Of a DNA stretch of 64,000 nt, positions 8,165 to 17,843 are shown piece after piece; the stretch's first letter is position 1, and every line of letters starts with the position of its first letter. The stretch spans positions 62,001-126,000 of the forward strand of contig JAFMIR010000007.1 in the NCBI GenBank assembly GCA_017853885.1, written 5' to 3'. The DNA is from Prosthecobacter sp. (lineage in GTDB: Bacteria > Verrucomicrobiota > Verrucomicrobiia > Verrucomicrobiales > Verrucomicrobiaceae). The notes under the pieces are model-generated. The model ran no database searches, was not told the DNA's origin, and saw only the letters and a program-made list of their open reading frames with translations. A program made the position numbers and the translations under genes.

Positions 8165-11100
8165 AGCCTTCTGCGCGATCGCTTTGTAGTAGCTCTCGAT
8201 GGCGGCGCGGTATTCGGGAGCGGCTTCGCTGCGGGCGGCTTCGGTGAGGTCATCGGCCATTTTTTGCGGCAGGTGACCCCAGTCACCGGGAGCAAGGACG
8301 GTGATGGTACCGAGCTCACCTTCGGCTTTGACGAGTTGGCTCTTGTTGCCGCCTTCGTTGCTCTGCGCGCCGTTTTGCTGGCTCTGCTGCTGATTTTGAG
8401 CCATCTGCTGCGGGCTGGGCTGCTGACCGGGGGTTTGACCGCTGTTGCGGCTGTCGGCCATGCTCTGTTGTTGGGCTTGTTGCGCTTGGTTCAAGGAGTT
8501 CTGAGCCTGCTGTTGTTGTTGGCCTTGGCCTTGTTGCTGCTGGCCCTGCTGGCCTTGTTGACCGGCTTGTTGCTGCCCGGTTTGCGAGGGGTGAAGCTGG
8601 GAGTCGAGTTGATCCAGCGCCTTCGCAAGCATCTGGCCCTGCATTTGAGCGAGAGGTGAGGTGAAGAGCGGAGGCGCGGTTTTACTGGCGGTGGCTTCGG
8701 CGGATTTCGCAGCCTGTGCGGCGTTCGTTTGAGCCTGCTGGGCCATTTGCGGATTCGGCTGCGGGTTGGCTTGGGTGGCCTGCGCTTGTTTGCCAGCGGC
8801 TTCGACTTGTTGGGCGGCTGAGGCGGTGGCTTGCGCGGCGGTTTTATCGCCTAAGCGTTCTTGATGGCGGGCGACGCGTTGCAAGTCGTTCGCGGCCTGA
8901 AGCGTGGCCATGCCGGTGTTGCTGAGTTGCTGGCTTTCCTTCGCGATAGCAGCTTCGCTTTGCTGGGCGGTTTCTTTGCCGAGGTCGGCGAGGGCTTTTT
9001 GCATCGCGGCATTTTTCGGTAGCTCTTTCTCAAGCGCGGCGAGAACGGCTTGCGGGTTCTCCTTGGCGTCCTGAGCCATCTGCGCGAGTTCCTGAGCACG
9101 CTGATAGGATTCATCGAGCGGCTCCTGCACGCCGAGCTGCTGTTCCATGTTGGCCATCGCGGCTTGCTCTGCCTCGGTCAGTTGCTGGCCATCTTCGAGC
9201 TTCTGCATGTTCTGCGCGAGCTGCTGCAAGGCTTGCGCGGCCTGCTGCTGGGCATCGGCGGCCTGCTGGAGGTTTTGCGCTTGAGGCTGACTTTGCGTGG
9301 CCTGTGCAGCTTGCTTCAGGTTTTGGGCAATCTGTGGGGTGTTTTTCTGCATCTGCGCGAGGGCGACATCGGCGGTGCGCGCCATCTGCATCTCGGGTTT
9401 TTGCGTCAAATCGGCTGCATTTGCCTCCTGACGCAGTGCAGCCTGCAAAGCGGCCATTTTCTCGGTGTTCTCAGCGTTTTCGGCTTTGAGGTCTTTCGCC
9501 TTCTCCGCGACCTCGGCGACAGGTTTTTCGGCCTTGGCCTCATTGGCGGCGTTTTGCGTCTGTTCCTGCGTCTTCTTCAAATCGGCGGCGACGCGCTTCA
9601 TCATCTCACTGACTTCCGGGGTGAGTTCGGAAAGCTGAGCACGTGCGGCGGCGGTTTGGGGCTCGATGAGCGCGGCGAGCTCGTTCGCCTTCATCGCGGC
9701 CTGCGCGGTGGATTGTTGTGCGGGGTTTTGGTCCAGGTTTGGATTTGGCTGAGCCTGTGCCGCTTGAGTGGCGAGGTTCTTGTTTTGTTCTGCAGCGTTC
9801 TTCGCGAGGTTCTTGGCCTCTTCACTCAGCTGGCGGAGCTGGTTGGCCGCCTGTGGGTTTTGTTTGCTCAATTCAGCGGCAAGCTGCGAGCGATTGAGCT
9901 GCTGCTGAGCTTCTGCCAGCGTTTCGGCAGCCGCTTTGGCCTGCGCCGTCGTTTGAGGCAGATCTTGTTTGTTGGCAGGTTGCATAGCTGCCTGCTGCGC
10001 GGCTTGAAGCGCCTGAGCAGCCTCTTGCACAGCGGCATCGGTTTCGAGAGCACGGGCGATGTTGGCGAGTTTTTCGGTCTGTTCCTTCGCTTGAGCCAGT
10101 TGCTCAGCCGTGGTCGCTTTTTGGGCGTTTTGAGCGACTTCATCGACAGCGCGCGAGGCGCGATTGGTGTCGAGCGCGGCTTGGTTGTTGGTGAGCTGAT
10201 TTTGCTCGCGCATCTCCGCTTGGTCTTGGAGCTGCTTCGAAGCTTCAGCGAGTTTTTGCTGAGCACGTTCGGCTGGCGTGAGGCCGTCTTTTTCCTGCTT
10301 CGGCTTCTTGTCAGGCTTCTTTGCGGCAGCTTCGGCCTCGGCGAAGGCCTGACGGGCTTCACTCAAAGCGACGAGCGCGGGATTGTCCTGACGCATGAGC
10401 TGCTCGCGGCGTTGCTCGGCTTCTTTCGAGGCTTGTTCGGCGATGTTGCGTGTGGCATCGGCGGTTTGCTGAAGACGGTTGCGAAGGTTGTCACTGGCGC
10501 CGTAGAGGTGCTCGGGGCTCTTGGTTTGATCCGGCTTGTCGAGCGAGGCGTTCAAATCAGCTGCGGTTTCGTTGATCTGCTTGTCGAGATTTTTGAGCTG
10601 ACCCGCATGACGTTGACGGCTGGTTTCATCGAGCGTGGTGAGGTCTTTCTTCAAGGCCTCGGTTTGCGCGATGAGCGCCCGCTGCTGCTCTTGCCATTGC
10701 GGGCGTAGATTGGCATCGCGATTGGCTGGTAGCGCGTTTTCGGTGAGCATCTTGCTCTGGCGCATGAGTTGCTGACTTTCTTGTGCGGCAATTTTAGCCG
10801 TGTCTTCATTCGCGAAAGCCTTGGCAGCACTCGCGACGGCATCGGCGTCCGCATCGGCGATACGGGAGGCTTTCTTGATGGCTTCGAGATTTTCGGTATC
10901 GCCTTTTTCGAGAGCTTCGAGTTTGGGCAGAGCTTCACGACGCAGCTGCGCGATCTTTTCAGCAAGGATTTGCGCTTCGTTCGCATCGAGCTGGTTTGGC
11001 GCGTTCTTGGCCGCCTCTTTCAGGTCGTTCCAAACCTGCTCGGACTGCTCTTTAACTTGCTCGAGCTCGCTTTGGGCCTTCGCGAGGGCGGTATCGGCCT

Positions 11101-12760
11101 GTGCGGGGTCTTTCTTCTCCTGTTTGCGGACTTGGTCGAGTGCTTTAGTGAGCTCGCGGGTTTGCTGCGAGAGCGATTCAGCGCGTTGCGCGAGGCGGCG
11201 CTGGCTTTCCGCCCAGTCACGCTGACGGGGATCAATCGTGCGCTCAAGAATGATGACGCGAACAGCGGGGGATTCGGTCTTCTGTCCTTTGAGATCGGTG
11301 GCGATGAGTTTGAGTTGCACAGCGTCGCCGGCCTTCACGCCAAGCGGCGCGAGCGGCAGTAAGTGGGTGACGGGTGCTTCTTTCGAGGCCTTGGTGATGG
11401 GTAGGTCGGTCTCACTCCACTTCGCGGCGTTGATGGTGTGAGCGAGTTTGACGCTGGCGAGGCCCACGTCGTCAGTGGCGAGGCCGGTTAGACGCACGGC
11501 TTCATCCGGCAGGAGTTCGATTTGCTGGGCGGGATCGGTGATCTGCGCAGTGGGGGGGAGGTCGGGAAGGGTGGTGATGCGCCACGGGGTGGTTTCTTCG
11601 TTGGTGAAGCCGGTCTCGGCAGCTTTCAGGGCGGCGAGCCACGAGGCGTGCTCGGCTTTGATTTCGATGCGGGTGGTGATGCGGCCTTGAGTGTCGGTTT
11701 GCGATGGCACCGTGATTTTTTGCGCGAGGTCGGCATTCAGATGGATCTCGCTGGTGCGGATTGGCTGGTTCGCAGTGAGCGTGAGTTGGATCGTGGAGCC
11801 GTCGAGTGCTTCGAGGTCGCCCTGATCCTCCGTGAGGGTGGTTTCCTTCGCTCCTGTGTAACTCGGTGGGATGATGGTTTTCGTAAAGCTGACGATGCGC
11901 GGACGGGCTCGGGCCGAAAGCGTGTGCCATGGCGTGATGGCGTCGGCAGCGTGAATCCGATACTGCACATCTGTCTGACCAACCGGCACGACACCTTCAA
12001 ACCGGGTGGTGCCGAAGGCACTGAGCTCGATTTGACGAGGACGTCCACCGGGGGAGAGCACTTCCAAGGTGGCTGCCGAGGCCTTCTCCCCCTCCGTTTC
12101 GATGATGAGCGGCATCTCGCTGCCGATCGGCGCAAGTGTGGAGGCAGGTGCAGGCTCGACGATGGTGATTTTCAGCGATGCGGGGCGTTCGAAGTTCGCA
12201 AATGGCACCGCTGCTCGGGCGAGGAAGCCGGGGAAATGCAGTGTCGGAATCAAGCACAGTGCCGCGACGACCGCCACGACGCCGAGCGCGGCGAGAAACC
12301 ACGGCTTTAGCGAACTCGAGGGCAGGCGTTGATGCCAATTGACACCCTCGACGGCCTTCGCGACATCGTCTTGCAGGCGTTCGCGGAATTCAGCGCTATC
12401 CTTCACTTCGCCATGGACGGAAAGCTCGACTGCGGCGAGCAGGCGCTCACGCAATGAGGGTTCGACGGCTTCGATGAGCTTCGCTGCGCTTTCGTGGTTT
12501 TTGGCCTGCGAGATGAAGCGCAGCGCGACCTTCCATGCGGTGACGAATGCAGCGGCGTAAGCGGCAAGCGTGGACCATGGGCGGATCCCATCCGGTATCA
12601 GCCAGGCAAAATCGAGCAACGCAATGACCGTAATGGCCGCGAGTGCTATGGCAATGATGCAGAGCAGCGCCCTCTTTTGGAGCAAGGAAGATCGCCGGGC
12701 ACGGAAGATCTGCAGAGCGGCAAGGGTCGCTGGGCGGAGAGTGAGAGGGCTATCGGGCAT
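8156..12760 (-). CDS. Giant membrane-anchored Ala/Gln-rich coiled-coil protein (DUF4175-like)
   Basis: This 1534-residue protein has two hydrophobic spans near the N-terminus (about 32-52 and 61-82), a cytoplasmic-looking segment, a third span (about 152-175), then an Ig/beta-sandwich-like region (about 190-500) and roughly 850 residues of Ala/Gln/Glu/Lys-rich coiled coil. A poly-Gln tract (about 1395-1480) and a short folded tail with PGDWGHLPQKM and a YRAAIESYYKAIA motif close it. The plan resembles DUF4175-type and related planctomycete/verrucomicrobial proteins usually found near MoxR/DUF58/VWA genes; here it stands alone. The function is unknown; it probably spans or supports the envelope. 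Long Leu-rich frames on the + strand are shadows of the Gln/Ala codons. Confidence 0.8.
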   Translation of the reverse strand: MPDSPLTLRPATLAALQIFRARRSSLLQKRALLCIIAIALAAITVIALLDFAWLIPDGIRPWSTLAAYAAAFVTAWKVALRFISQAKNHESAAKLIEAVEPSLRERLLAAVELSVHGEVKDSAEFRERLQDDVAKAVEGVNWHQRLPSSSLKPWFLAALGVVAVVAALCLIPTLHFPGFLARAAVPFANFERPASLKITIVEPAPASTLAPIGSEMPLIIETEGEKASAATLEVLSPGGRPRQIELSAFGTTRFEGVVPVGQTDVQYRIHAADAITPWHTLSARARPRIVSFTKTIIPPSYTGAKETTLTEDQGDLEALDGSTIQLTLTANQPIRTSEIHLNADLAQKITVPSQTDTQGRITTRIEIKAEHASWLAALKAAETGFTNEETTPWRITTLPDLPPTAQITDPAQQIELLPDEAVRLTGLATDDVGLASVKLAHTINAAKWSETDLPITKASKEAPVTHLLPLAPLGVKAGDAVQLKLIATDLKGQKTESPAVRVIILERTIDPRQRDWAESQRRLAQRAESLSQQTRELTKALDQVRKQEKKDPAQADTALAKAQSELEQVKEQSEQVWNDLKEAAKNAPNQLDANEAQILAEKIAQLRREALPKLEALEKGDTENLEAIKKASRIADADADAVASAAKAFANEDTAKIAAQESQQLMRQSKMLTENALPANRDANLRPQWQEQQRALIAQTEALKKDLTTLDETSRQRHAGQLKNLDKQINETAADLNASLDKPDQTKSPEHLYGASDNLRNRLQQTADATRNIAEQASKEAEQRREQLMRQDNPALVALSEARQAFAEAEAAAKKPDKKPKQEKDGLTPAERAQQKLAEASKQLQDQAEMREQNQLTNNQAALDTNRASRAVDEVAQNAQKATTAEQLAQAKEQTEKLANIARALETDAAVQEAAQALQAAQQAAMQPANKQDLPQTTAQAKAAAETLAEAQQQLNRSQLAAELSKQNPQAANQLRQLSEEAKNLAKNAAEQNKNLATQAAQAQPNPNLDQNPAQQSTAQAAMKANELAALIEPQTAAARAQLSELTPEVSEMMKRVAADLKKTQEQTQNAANEAKAEKPVAEVAEKAKDLKAENAENTEKMAALQAALRQEANAADLTQKPEMQMARTADVALAQMQKNTPQIAQNLKQAAQATQSQPQAQNLQQAADAQQQAAQALQQLAQNMQKLEDGQQLTEAEQAAMANMEQQLGVQEPLDESYQRAQELAQMAQDAKENPQAVLAALEKELPKNAAMQKALADLGKETAQQSEAAIAKESQQLSNTGMATLQAANDLQRVARHQERLGDKTAAQATASAAQQVEAAGKQAQATQANPQPNPQMAQQAQTNAAQAAKSAEATASKTAPPLFTSPLAQMQGQMLAKALDQLDSQLHPSQTGQQQAGQQGQQGQQQQGQGQQQQQAQNSLNQAQQAQQQSMADSRNSGQTPGQQPSPQQMAQNQQQSQQNGAQSNEGGNKSQLVKAEGELGTITVLAPGDWGHLPQKMADDLTEAARSEAAPEYRAAIESYYKAIAQKAKK

Positions 12761-12859
12761 AGGGTGCCTAGAGTGAGACGTTTAGCAATTGTAGCTCAAC
12801 GTGAGCAAAGAGTCTCTTCTCTCCTTGGCGAGAAGGGTCATTTCGTCCATATCAGAGAC

Positions 12860-14089
12860 ATGTCTTTGCGATTTTGGGTGGCTTTTGGGGGCCTGCTTTG
12901 CTGCCAAGCAGCGGGAGCAGACTCGTTATTGGGTAAGGTAATGTGCGGTTATCAGGGGTGGTTTGTAACCCCAGCGGATGGCGAGGGTATGGGTTGGCGG
13001 CACTACGGCTTTAACAAGTCGGGGCAGTGCCACATTGACTTGTGGCCGGATATGTCCGAGTTCGATGCGGATGAGCGGGTCGATACACCGTTGAAGTTTG
13101 CGGACGGCCGTGTGGCGCAAGTGTTTCGTTCGGCGCATCCGAAGACGGTGCGGCGACACTTTGCTTGGATGCGTGAGCAGGGTCTCGACGGTGTGTTTTT
13201 GCAGCGTTTCGGCAGCGTGCTGCGCGATGCCAAGTCGAGAAAGCATGTGGACAGCGTGTTGATGGCGGTGCGCGCTGCGGCGGAAGCCGAAGGCCGCACG
13301 TGGTGTGTGATGTATGACCTGAGTGGCCTGCGGGCTGGTGAGATCGAGAGCGTGGTGATGCAGGACTGGAAGCGCCTGCGCACTGAGCTGAAGGTGTTGG
13401 AGAGCCCGGCCTATCAAAAACATGTCGGAAGACCCGTGGTGGCTGTTTGGGGCATCGGCTTTAATGACGGCCGAGATTACACGCTCGAAGAAAGCCACAC
13501 GTTGTTGCGCTTTTTGCACGACAACCCGGAGTTTGGGAAGCTCTGTGTGATGGCGGGTGTGCCCTGGGGCTGGCGCACGCTAAACCGCGACGCGGTAAGC
13601 GATCCGGAACTGCACGAGGTCCTGCGCAAGGCAGACATTTTGAGCCCGTGGAGTGTGGGGCGGTATCATGACATGGCGTCAGCAACGAAGAATATCACTG
13701 AGGTGAACCATGCCGATGCGATGTGGTGCCGCGAGCATGGGAAGGATTACATGCCGGTGCTCTACCCCGGTTTTAGCTGGGCGAACCTCATGAAGATGCG
13801 TGGCAAGGAGGCCAAGCTCAATCAGGTTCCGCGGCTTGGCGGACAGTTCCTTTGGCGTCAGGCACATGAACGCCTGCGTGGCGGTGCGACGATGCTCTAC
13901 ATCGCCATGTTTGACGAGATGGACGAAGGCACCGCGATTTTTAAAACAGCCTCTAAAGTACCCGAGGGCACGCTGGGCTTTGTCACCGAACCCGAACTGC
14001 CAAGCGATCACTATCTGTGGCTATGCGGGCAGATCGGGAAAGCGCTGCGGCAGGAGATTCCGCTTTCGGAGACGCCACCAAGGAGGTGA
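12860..14089 (+). CDS. Secreted GH99/GH71-like glycoside hydrolase
   Basis: A signal peptide (MSLRFWVAFGGLLCCQAAGA) precedes a protein of 409 residues overall. The opening VMCGYQGWFVTPADG, the WPDMSEFD segment, the FAWMREQGLDGVFLQRFG barrel strand and VAVWGIGFND match the GH99-like 'xylosidase/arabinosidase' proteins of Bacteroidetes, Planctomycetes and Verrucomicrobia (clan with endo-alpha-mannosidases). Acidic residues in the GFND and MFDEMDEGTA regions are candidates for catalysis. The ATG at 12860 was chosen because it yields the signal peptide; the frame is open upstream but passes into the divergent gene. Its substrate is unknown. It ends one base before the convergent DUF1015 gene. Confidence 0.8.
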   Translation: MSLRFWVAFGGLLCCQAAGADSLLGKVMCGYQGWFVTPADGEGMGWRHYGFNKSGQCHIDLWPDMSEFDADERVDTPLKFADGRVAQVFRSAHPKTVRRHFAWMREQGLDGVFLQRFGSVLRDAKSRKHVDSVLMAVRAAAEAEGRTWCVMYDLSGLRAGEIESVVMQDWKRLRTELKVLESPAYQKHVGRPVVAVWGIGFNDGRDYTLEESHTLLRFLHDNPEFGKLCVMAGVPWGWRTLNRDAVSDPELHEVLRKADILSPWSVGRYHDMASATKNITEVNHADAMWCREHGKDYMPVLYPGFSWANLMKMRGKEAKLNQVPRLGGQFLWRQAHERLRGGATMLYIAMFDEMDEGTAIFKTASKVPEGTLGFVTEPELPSDHYLWLCGQIGKALRQEIPLSETPPRR

Positions 14090-14090
14090 A

Positions 14091-15326
14091 TTATCCTTCG
14101 AGGGTGTGGATGAAGAGCCCGGAACGGAGTTTAGGCTCAAACCAGGTGCTTTTCGGCGGCATGATGGCATCGACATCGCTGATGGCCATAAGCTGATCGA
14201 CTGTGGTAGGATACATGGAGAAGGCAACGGTGTGCTCTTTTTCGTTCACCCGTTTTTCCAGTTCCGCCGTGCCGCGGATGCCACCGATGAAATCGATGCG
14301 CTTGCTGGTGCGTGGATCGTCAATGCCGAGCACGGGCTTCAGTAGGCGATCCTGCAGGATGCTCACATCGAGCCGGTCAATGGGGCTGGCGTTTGGCGCG
14401 GGCTTCCATTCAAGTAAGTACCATTGATCCTTGAGATACATGCAGCACTCACCGGGCTGCGTCGGTGTTTTGACGGTGGTCGGCTTCATGGTGAACACCT
14501 CGCCGACCTTCTTCAGAAACTCCTCACGATCGAGGCAGTTGAGGTCTTTGACCGCGCGATTATAAGGCAGGATTTTGAGCTCGTTGCCGGGGAAGAGTAC
14601 GCTGAGAAACCAGTTGTAATTCTCTTGGCCAGTATGGGCCTTGTTGGCCTCTCGGCGCATCTTGCTGACGCGGAAAGCGCTGGCAGCACGGTGATGGCCA
14701 TCCGCCACATAAGCGCATGGGACTTGGCTTTCAAACAGCGAGGTGAGCGAGACACAAGCTCCTACTCCGAGTCGCCACACCTGATGACGAACTCCATCAG
14801 GGGCGTTGATGTCATAAATGGGATTCTCGTTATCGAGCACGCCCTGGATCAGCGCGGCGATGGCTGGACGCTGACGGTAGGTGAGGAAGATGGGTCCTGT
14901 GTTTGCATCGAGGGTATGCACTAGGCGCGTGCGGTCGTCTTCCTTGTCCTGACGGGTCTTTTCATGCTTCTTGATGACATTCTTCTCGTAGTCCTCCGTA
15001 TGGCAAACGGTGACCAAACCAGTTTGGCTGTGACCTGCGATGGTCTGGCGGTACAGGTACATGCAGGGCTTTGACTCACGGACGAGCACGCCGCCGGACT
15101 GGAGCTTGAGGAAGTTTTCCTTGGCTTTCGAATAGACCTCCGGGGAGTAGGGATCGATTTCTGGATCGAGATCGATCTCGGCACGATCCACATGCAGGAG
15201 GCTGTGTGGCTTTCCTTGGGCGAGGGTGGCGGCTTCTTCGCGGTTCACCACGTCGTAGGGGACGGCGGCGACTTCAGCGGCGTGTTTGGGGGCAGGGACG
15301 AGACCTTGGAATGTGCGGATGCGCAT
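14091..15326 (-). CDS. DUF1015 family protein
   Basis: This soluble protein of 411 residues matches DUF1015, often encoded next to serine biosynthesis genes and with an unproven function. Typical parts are the N-terminal RTFQGLVPAPKHAAEVAAVPYDV, the HVDRAEIDL segment, HEKTRQDKEDDR, and the signature YVADGHHRAASAF (around 215-230). The ATG at 15324-15326 gives the family's usual beginning; an earlier ATG at 15347 adds seven residues. It follows the Gfo/Idh gene by 136 bases. No serA or serC is beside it. Confidence 0.85.
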   Translation of the reverse strand: MRIRTFQGLVPAPKHAAEVAAVPYDVVNREEAATLAQGKPHSLLHVDRAEIDLDPEIDPYSPEVYSKAKENFLKLQSGGVLVRESKPCMYLYRQTIAGHSQTGLVTVCHTEDYEKNVIKKHEKTRQDKEDDRTRLVHTLDANTGPIFLTYRQRPAIAALIQGVLDNENPIYDINAPDGVRHQVWRLGVGACVSLTSLFESQVPCAYVADGHHRAASAFRVSKMRREANKAHTGQENYNWFLSVLFPGNELKILPYNRAVKDLNCLDREEFLKKVGEVFTMKPTTVKTPTQPGECCMYLKDQWYLLEWKPAPNASPIDRLDVSILQDRLLKPVLGIDDPRTSKRIDFIGGIRGTAELEKRVNEKEHTVAFSMYPTTVDQLMAISDVDAIMPPKSTWFEPKLRSGLFIHTLEG

Positions 15327-15462
15327 GGCACTGCGGCGATAAAGCACGCTGTGTCCTTGTCAACTCAGTGGGGAAAATCCATCTGTGGAAGTGTCGAGAT
15401 GAATGGTGAGAAAACGGTCACTGTTAACCAAGCCAAAGAAGTGCAAACACCATCACCGCGCA

Positions 15463-16596
15463 TTATTTCCCTTTACGTTCCTGCTTGGCCGGGCTGGTCA
15501 TTCGAGTTGGTTCGCTGCCAGGCTGAGGAAGATTCTTTTTCTCGGTGGGTTTCGGGAGGCTGATGTCAGCGGTCTTTGGATCTGCCGTCAGCCAAACGTC
15601 AGGTGAGCCTGCTTTACTCAGCACCTCTCGCAGAGAGATCGATTTGCCACTGCGGCGTTTGCTTTCTTCCGCAGCTTCCATGAAGGCATAAATCTCCAAG
15701 GTGTTTTTCGGTGGAACTGGAGGCTGCTTAGTCTGGAAGAATTTGATGATCTCGCGTAGCATGGGGGTGTAATCCCCCTCGCTTTTCTGCTCAGTGACAC
15801 TGTTTTGTCCAAAGCGGATCACCTTGTAGGCTTTGGCGCCTTCGTGAATCGCATGCAGTGTGCCGACGCGTCCTCCCTGCCACTGTCCAGTGATGATGGA
15901 AGCCGAGGGTGTTGTGACTCGTGTTACGGACAGGCAACCACTTCCCATCACGGTGAAGAGAGCCTCCGAAGGATGGATGCCGTAGAAAAAAAGATCAGGA
16001 TGATGAGCGAGGATATGCGCTGGGCCATAGGAGATGGCTCCCGCAGGCGGTAGCTTCTCAGCATTAGCGACTTCTAGAACGCCGGGATACCAGCGGATGG
16101 CCGAGGCGCTGAAGACGGGAACCTTGGCAGCCTCCGCCAACTTGTAGATCTCCACTGCATCCTTCAAGGAGGCGGCCACGGGTTTGTCCATGTACACGGG
16201 TTTTCCAAAGGAAAGAATCTGCTTCATTTGCTCCAGCCTAGGACGACCATCGAGAGTTAGCAGAAGGATGGCATCTACGTTTTTGCAAACATCCTCGATA
16301 CTGCTTGCAATGCGCACGCCGAAACGGTCCCGCACGATGGCGGTGAAACCCTCCACGCGGCTGCGACTCTCCTCAATGTCGTCGCTCGGGGTGGGAAAGG
16401 CTGCTACCACGCGGCCTCCAGGAACGTGATTGGGATTCGTGGTGTCGTTCAGTCGCAGCGTGAACTGCTCCGCATGTGAAGTGTCGAGTCCGATGATGCC
16501 GATGCGTAAGTTTTCAGCCATGAGGGGAAGCGTGAGCAGCAGGAACGCGAAGCTGGTCAAGCGCCATGAGGTCGCTCTGGCATGCAGGCGTATCAT
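15463..16596 (-). CDS. Secreted Gfo/Idh/MocA-type oxidoreductase
   Basis: A hydrophobic N-terminus (about residues 10-27, ending LMA) suggests export, then a Rossmann fold begins (LRIGIIGLDTSHAEQF). VYMDKPVAASL carries the usual Lys-Pro pair of the family, and the second domain has HPDLFFYGIHPSEALF. The 377 residues include a charged, Pro/Lys-rich tail of about 40. Family members oxidise or epimerise sugars with NAD(P), and secreted versions are common in Planctomycetes and Verrucomicrobia. It lies 50 bases after the DUF6807 gene and is probably co-transcribed. Its substrate is unknown. Confidence 0.8.
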   Translation of the reverse strand: MIRLHARATSWRLTSFAFLLLTLPLMAENLRIGIIGLDTSHAEQFTLRLNDTTNPNHVPGGRVVAAFPTPSDDIEESRSRVEGFTAIVRDRFGVRIASSIEDVCKNVDAILLLTLDGRPRLEQMKQILSFGKPVYMDKPVAASLKDAVEIYKLAEAAKVPVFSASAIRWYPGVLEVANAEKLPPAGAISYGPAHILAHHPDLFFYGIHPSEALFTVMGSGCLSVTRVTTPSASIITGQWQGGRVGTLHAIHEGAKAYKVIRFGQNSVTEQKSEGDYTPMLREIIKFFQTKQPPVPPKNTLEIYAFMEAAEESKRRSGKSISLREVLSKAGSPDVWLTADPKTADISLPKPTEKKNLPQPGSEPTRMTSPAKQERKGK

Positions 16597-16646
16597 CTGT
16601 GGTGATCCTTGAGAACCCGTGGCTCGCTGTGGAAATGTGACCGAGT

Positions 16647-17615
16647 TTACTTGGTCTCTTTGGCATACTTCTCGTAAGCTTCGGCAATTTTGCCCTGCTT
16701 TTCATCGCCTTTGTGGAAGATGAAGCGGTGGCGCAGTTTGATGCTTTCGTTCTGCTTCAGCATGACAGATCCGCTTTGTGACTGTACTTTAAGTGCGGAA
16801 AGACCAAAAGGGTTGGCAGTGAAGAGGCCGTAAGTGCGGGCGTGCCAAGGGGTTGGGTGGCGGAAGCTAGAAGGATGGTTCAGCATGGCGATGCCGTGGT
16901 GCTCGCCGTCAACAGGACCATTGAAGTCACACCAGGTGGCACGCTTGCCCCAGGCGTCGGCATCTTTGTCACCCTTGGCGTTGATGATCTTGCCTCCTTC
17001 CTTGGCCTCCACACTCATGCTGTGTGGCACGCGGATGCTGAGGCCGGCGTCTTTTTCATCACCCACCTCGATATCGCCATAAGAAGCGATTAGGTCGATG
17101 TCCACATCGATGAGGCGTGTCTCACCCTCGACCATAAAAGTCATCACGCGTTTCTCGGAAATCGTCTTCTTGCCTTCCGAGGTTACATAGTCGGCGTAAG
17201 CCTCGATCACGGCGGTGGAGCCGCCTTTGAGCGTGCCGAAGCGCGAGTGCTTGATGCTGCCTAGCAGCGTGAGTGCCTCGGGTTTGGATTTCTCACCATA
17301 GGAGGCGCGTTCGGCCCAGGTGTTCGATCCGCCGATGCTCTGATGGCCGAAGCACAGCCCGCGATGATGGGGGTGGTCCTGCTTTTCACCGGGGACGTTT
17401 TGCATCGGATAGGCGCGCGTCATGGATTTGCCTGTGGGGCCATAGATGGGCCAGAGGTATGGTTTGTTGGCCTGATCGACAACATATTCGGCAAAGGCCT
17501 GTCCATCCACCTTCACCACCGCACCTCCAGTCGGGGTCTGTGTGACGGTGAATTCAGCGGCGAGAGCTGAAAAGCTGAATGCAAGGGTGGTGGCGAGCAG
17601 CGAGGGGATTTTCAT
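16647..17615 (-). CDS. Secreted PmoA-like (DUF6807) protein
   Basis: This is a 322-residue protein with a signal peptide (MKIPSLLATTLAFSFSALAA). The body matches DUF6807 ('PmoA family'), frequent in Planctomycetes and Verrucomicrobia. Seen are PYLWPIYGPTGKSMTRAYPM, the HPHHRGLCFGHQ histidine cluster, and a C-terminal ARTYGLFTANPFGL followed by LRHRFIFH. The His cluster may bind metal or substrate. These proteins usually accompany Gfo/Idh oxidoreductases, as here, which suggests a joint role in sugar breakdown. The ATG at 17613-17615 gives the signal peptide. Confidence 0.85.
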   Translation of the reverse strand: MKIPSLLATTLAFSFSALAAEFTVTQTPTGGAVVKVDGQAFAEYVVDQANKPYLWPIYGPTGKSMTRAYPMQNVPGEKQDHPHHRGLCFGHQSIGGSNTWAERASYGEKSKPEALTLLGSIKHSRFGTLKGGSTAVIEAYADYVTSEGKKTISEKRVMTFMVEGETRLIDVDIDLIASYGDIEVGDEKDAGLSIRVPHSMSVEAKEGGKIINAKGDKDADAWGKRATWCDFNGPVDGEHHGIAMLNHPSSFRHPTPWHARTYGLFTANPFGLSALKVQSQSGSVMLKQNESIKLRHRFIFHKGDEKQGKIAEAYEKYAKETK

Positions 17616-17768
17616 GGTCGAGTGAGAACGCATGTCCCGCATCATTTCTTCGTCCAGCCGTAAGTTTGATGAAACAGTTGTCCCTGGGCACCCCTTCGTT
17701 TGGTAAATCCTGGCAGCCCTGCGCTGGGATCCCCATTATTGGCATGTGCTAAGCAGACTTTTCTCTGT

Positions 17769-17798
17769 TTGAATCATTTGGTTTGTGGAACCTATGAT
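17769..17798 (+). promoter_or_regulatory. Sigma-70-type promoter for the LplT-like gene
   Basis: TTGAAT (17769-17774) and TATGAT (17793-17798) are 18 bases apart, with the predicted start about 40 bases before the ATG at 17844. The hexamers are good consensus matches in an otherwise empty 228-base divergent gap (17616-17843). Confidence 0.5.
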
Positions 17799-17843
17799 AT
17801 TTCAGCCTGTGCAGACTGAGCTTGGCTATGCTAGAGCCACATC

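Noticed and set aside
9050..10708. 552-codon Leu-rich frame on the + strand inside the 1534-residue gene
   Set aside because: It mirrors the Gln/Ala/Glu/Lys codons of the coiled coil, whose complements read as Leu/Gly/Arg. It has no start context and no family features.
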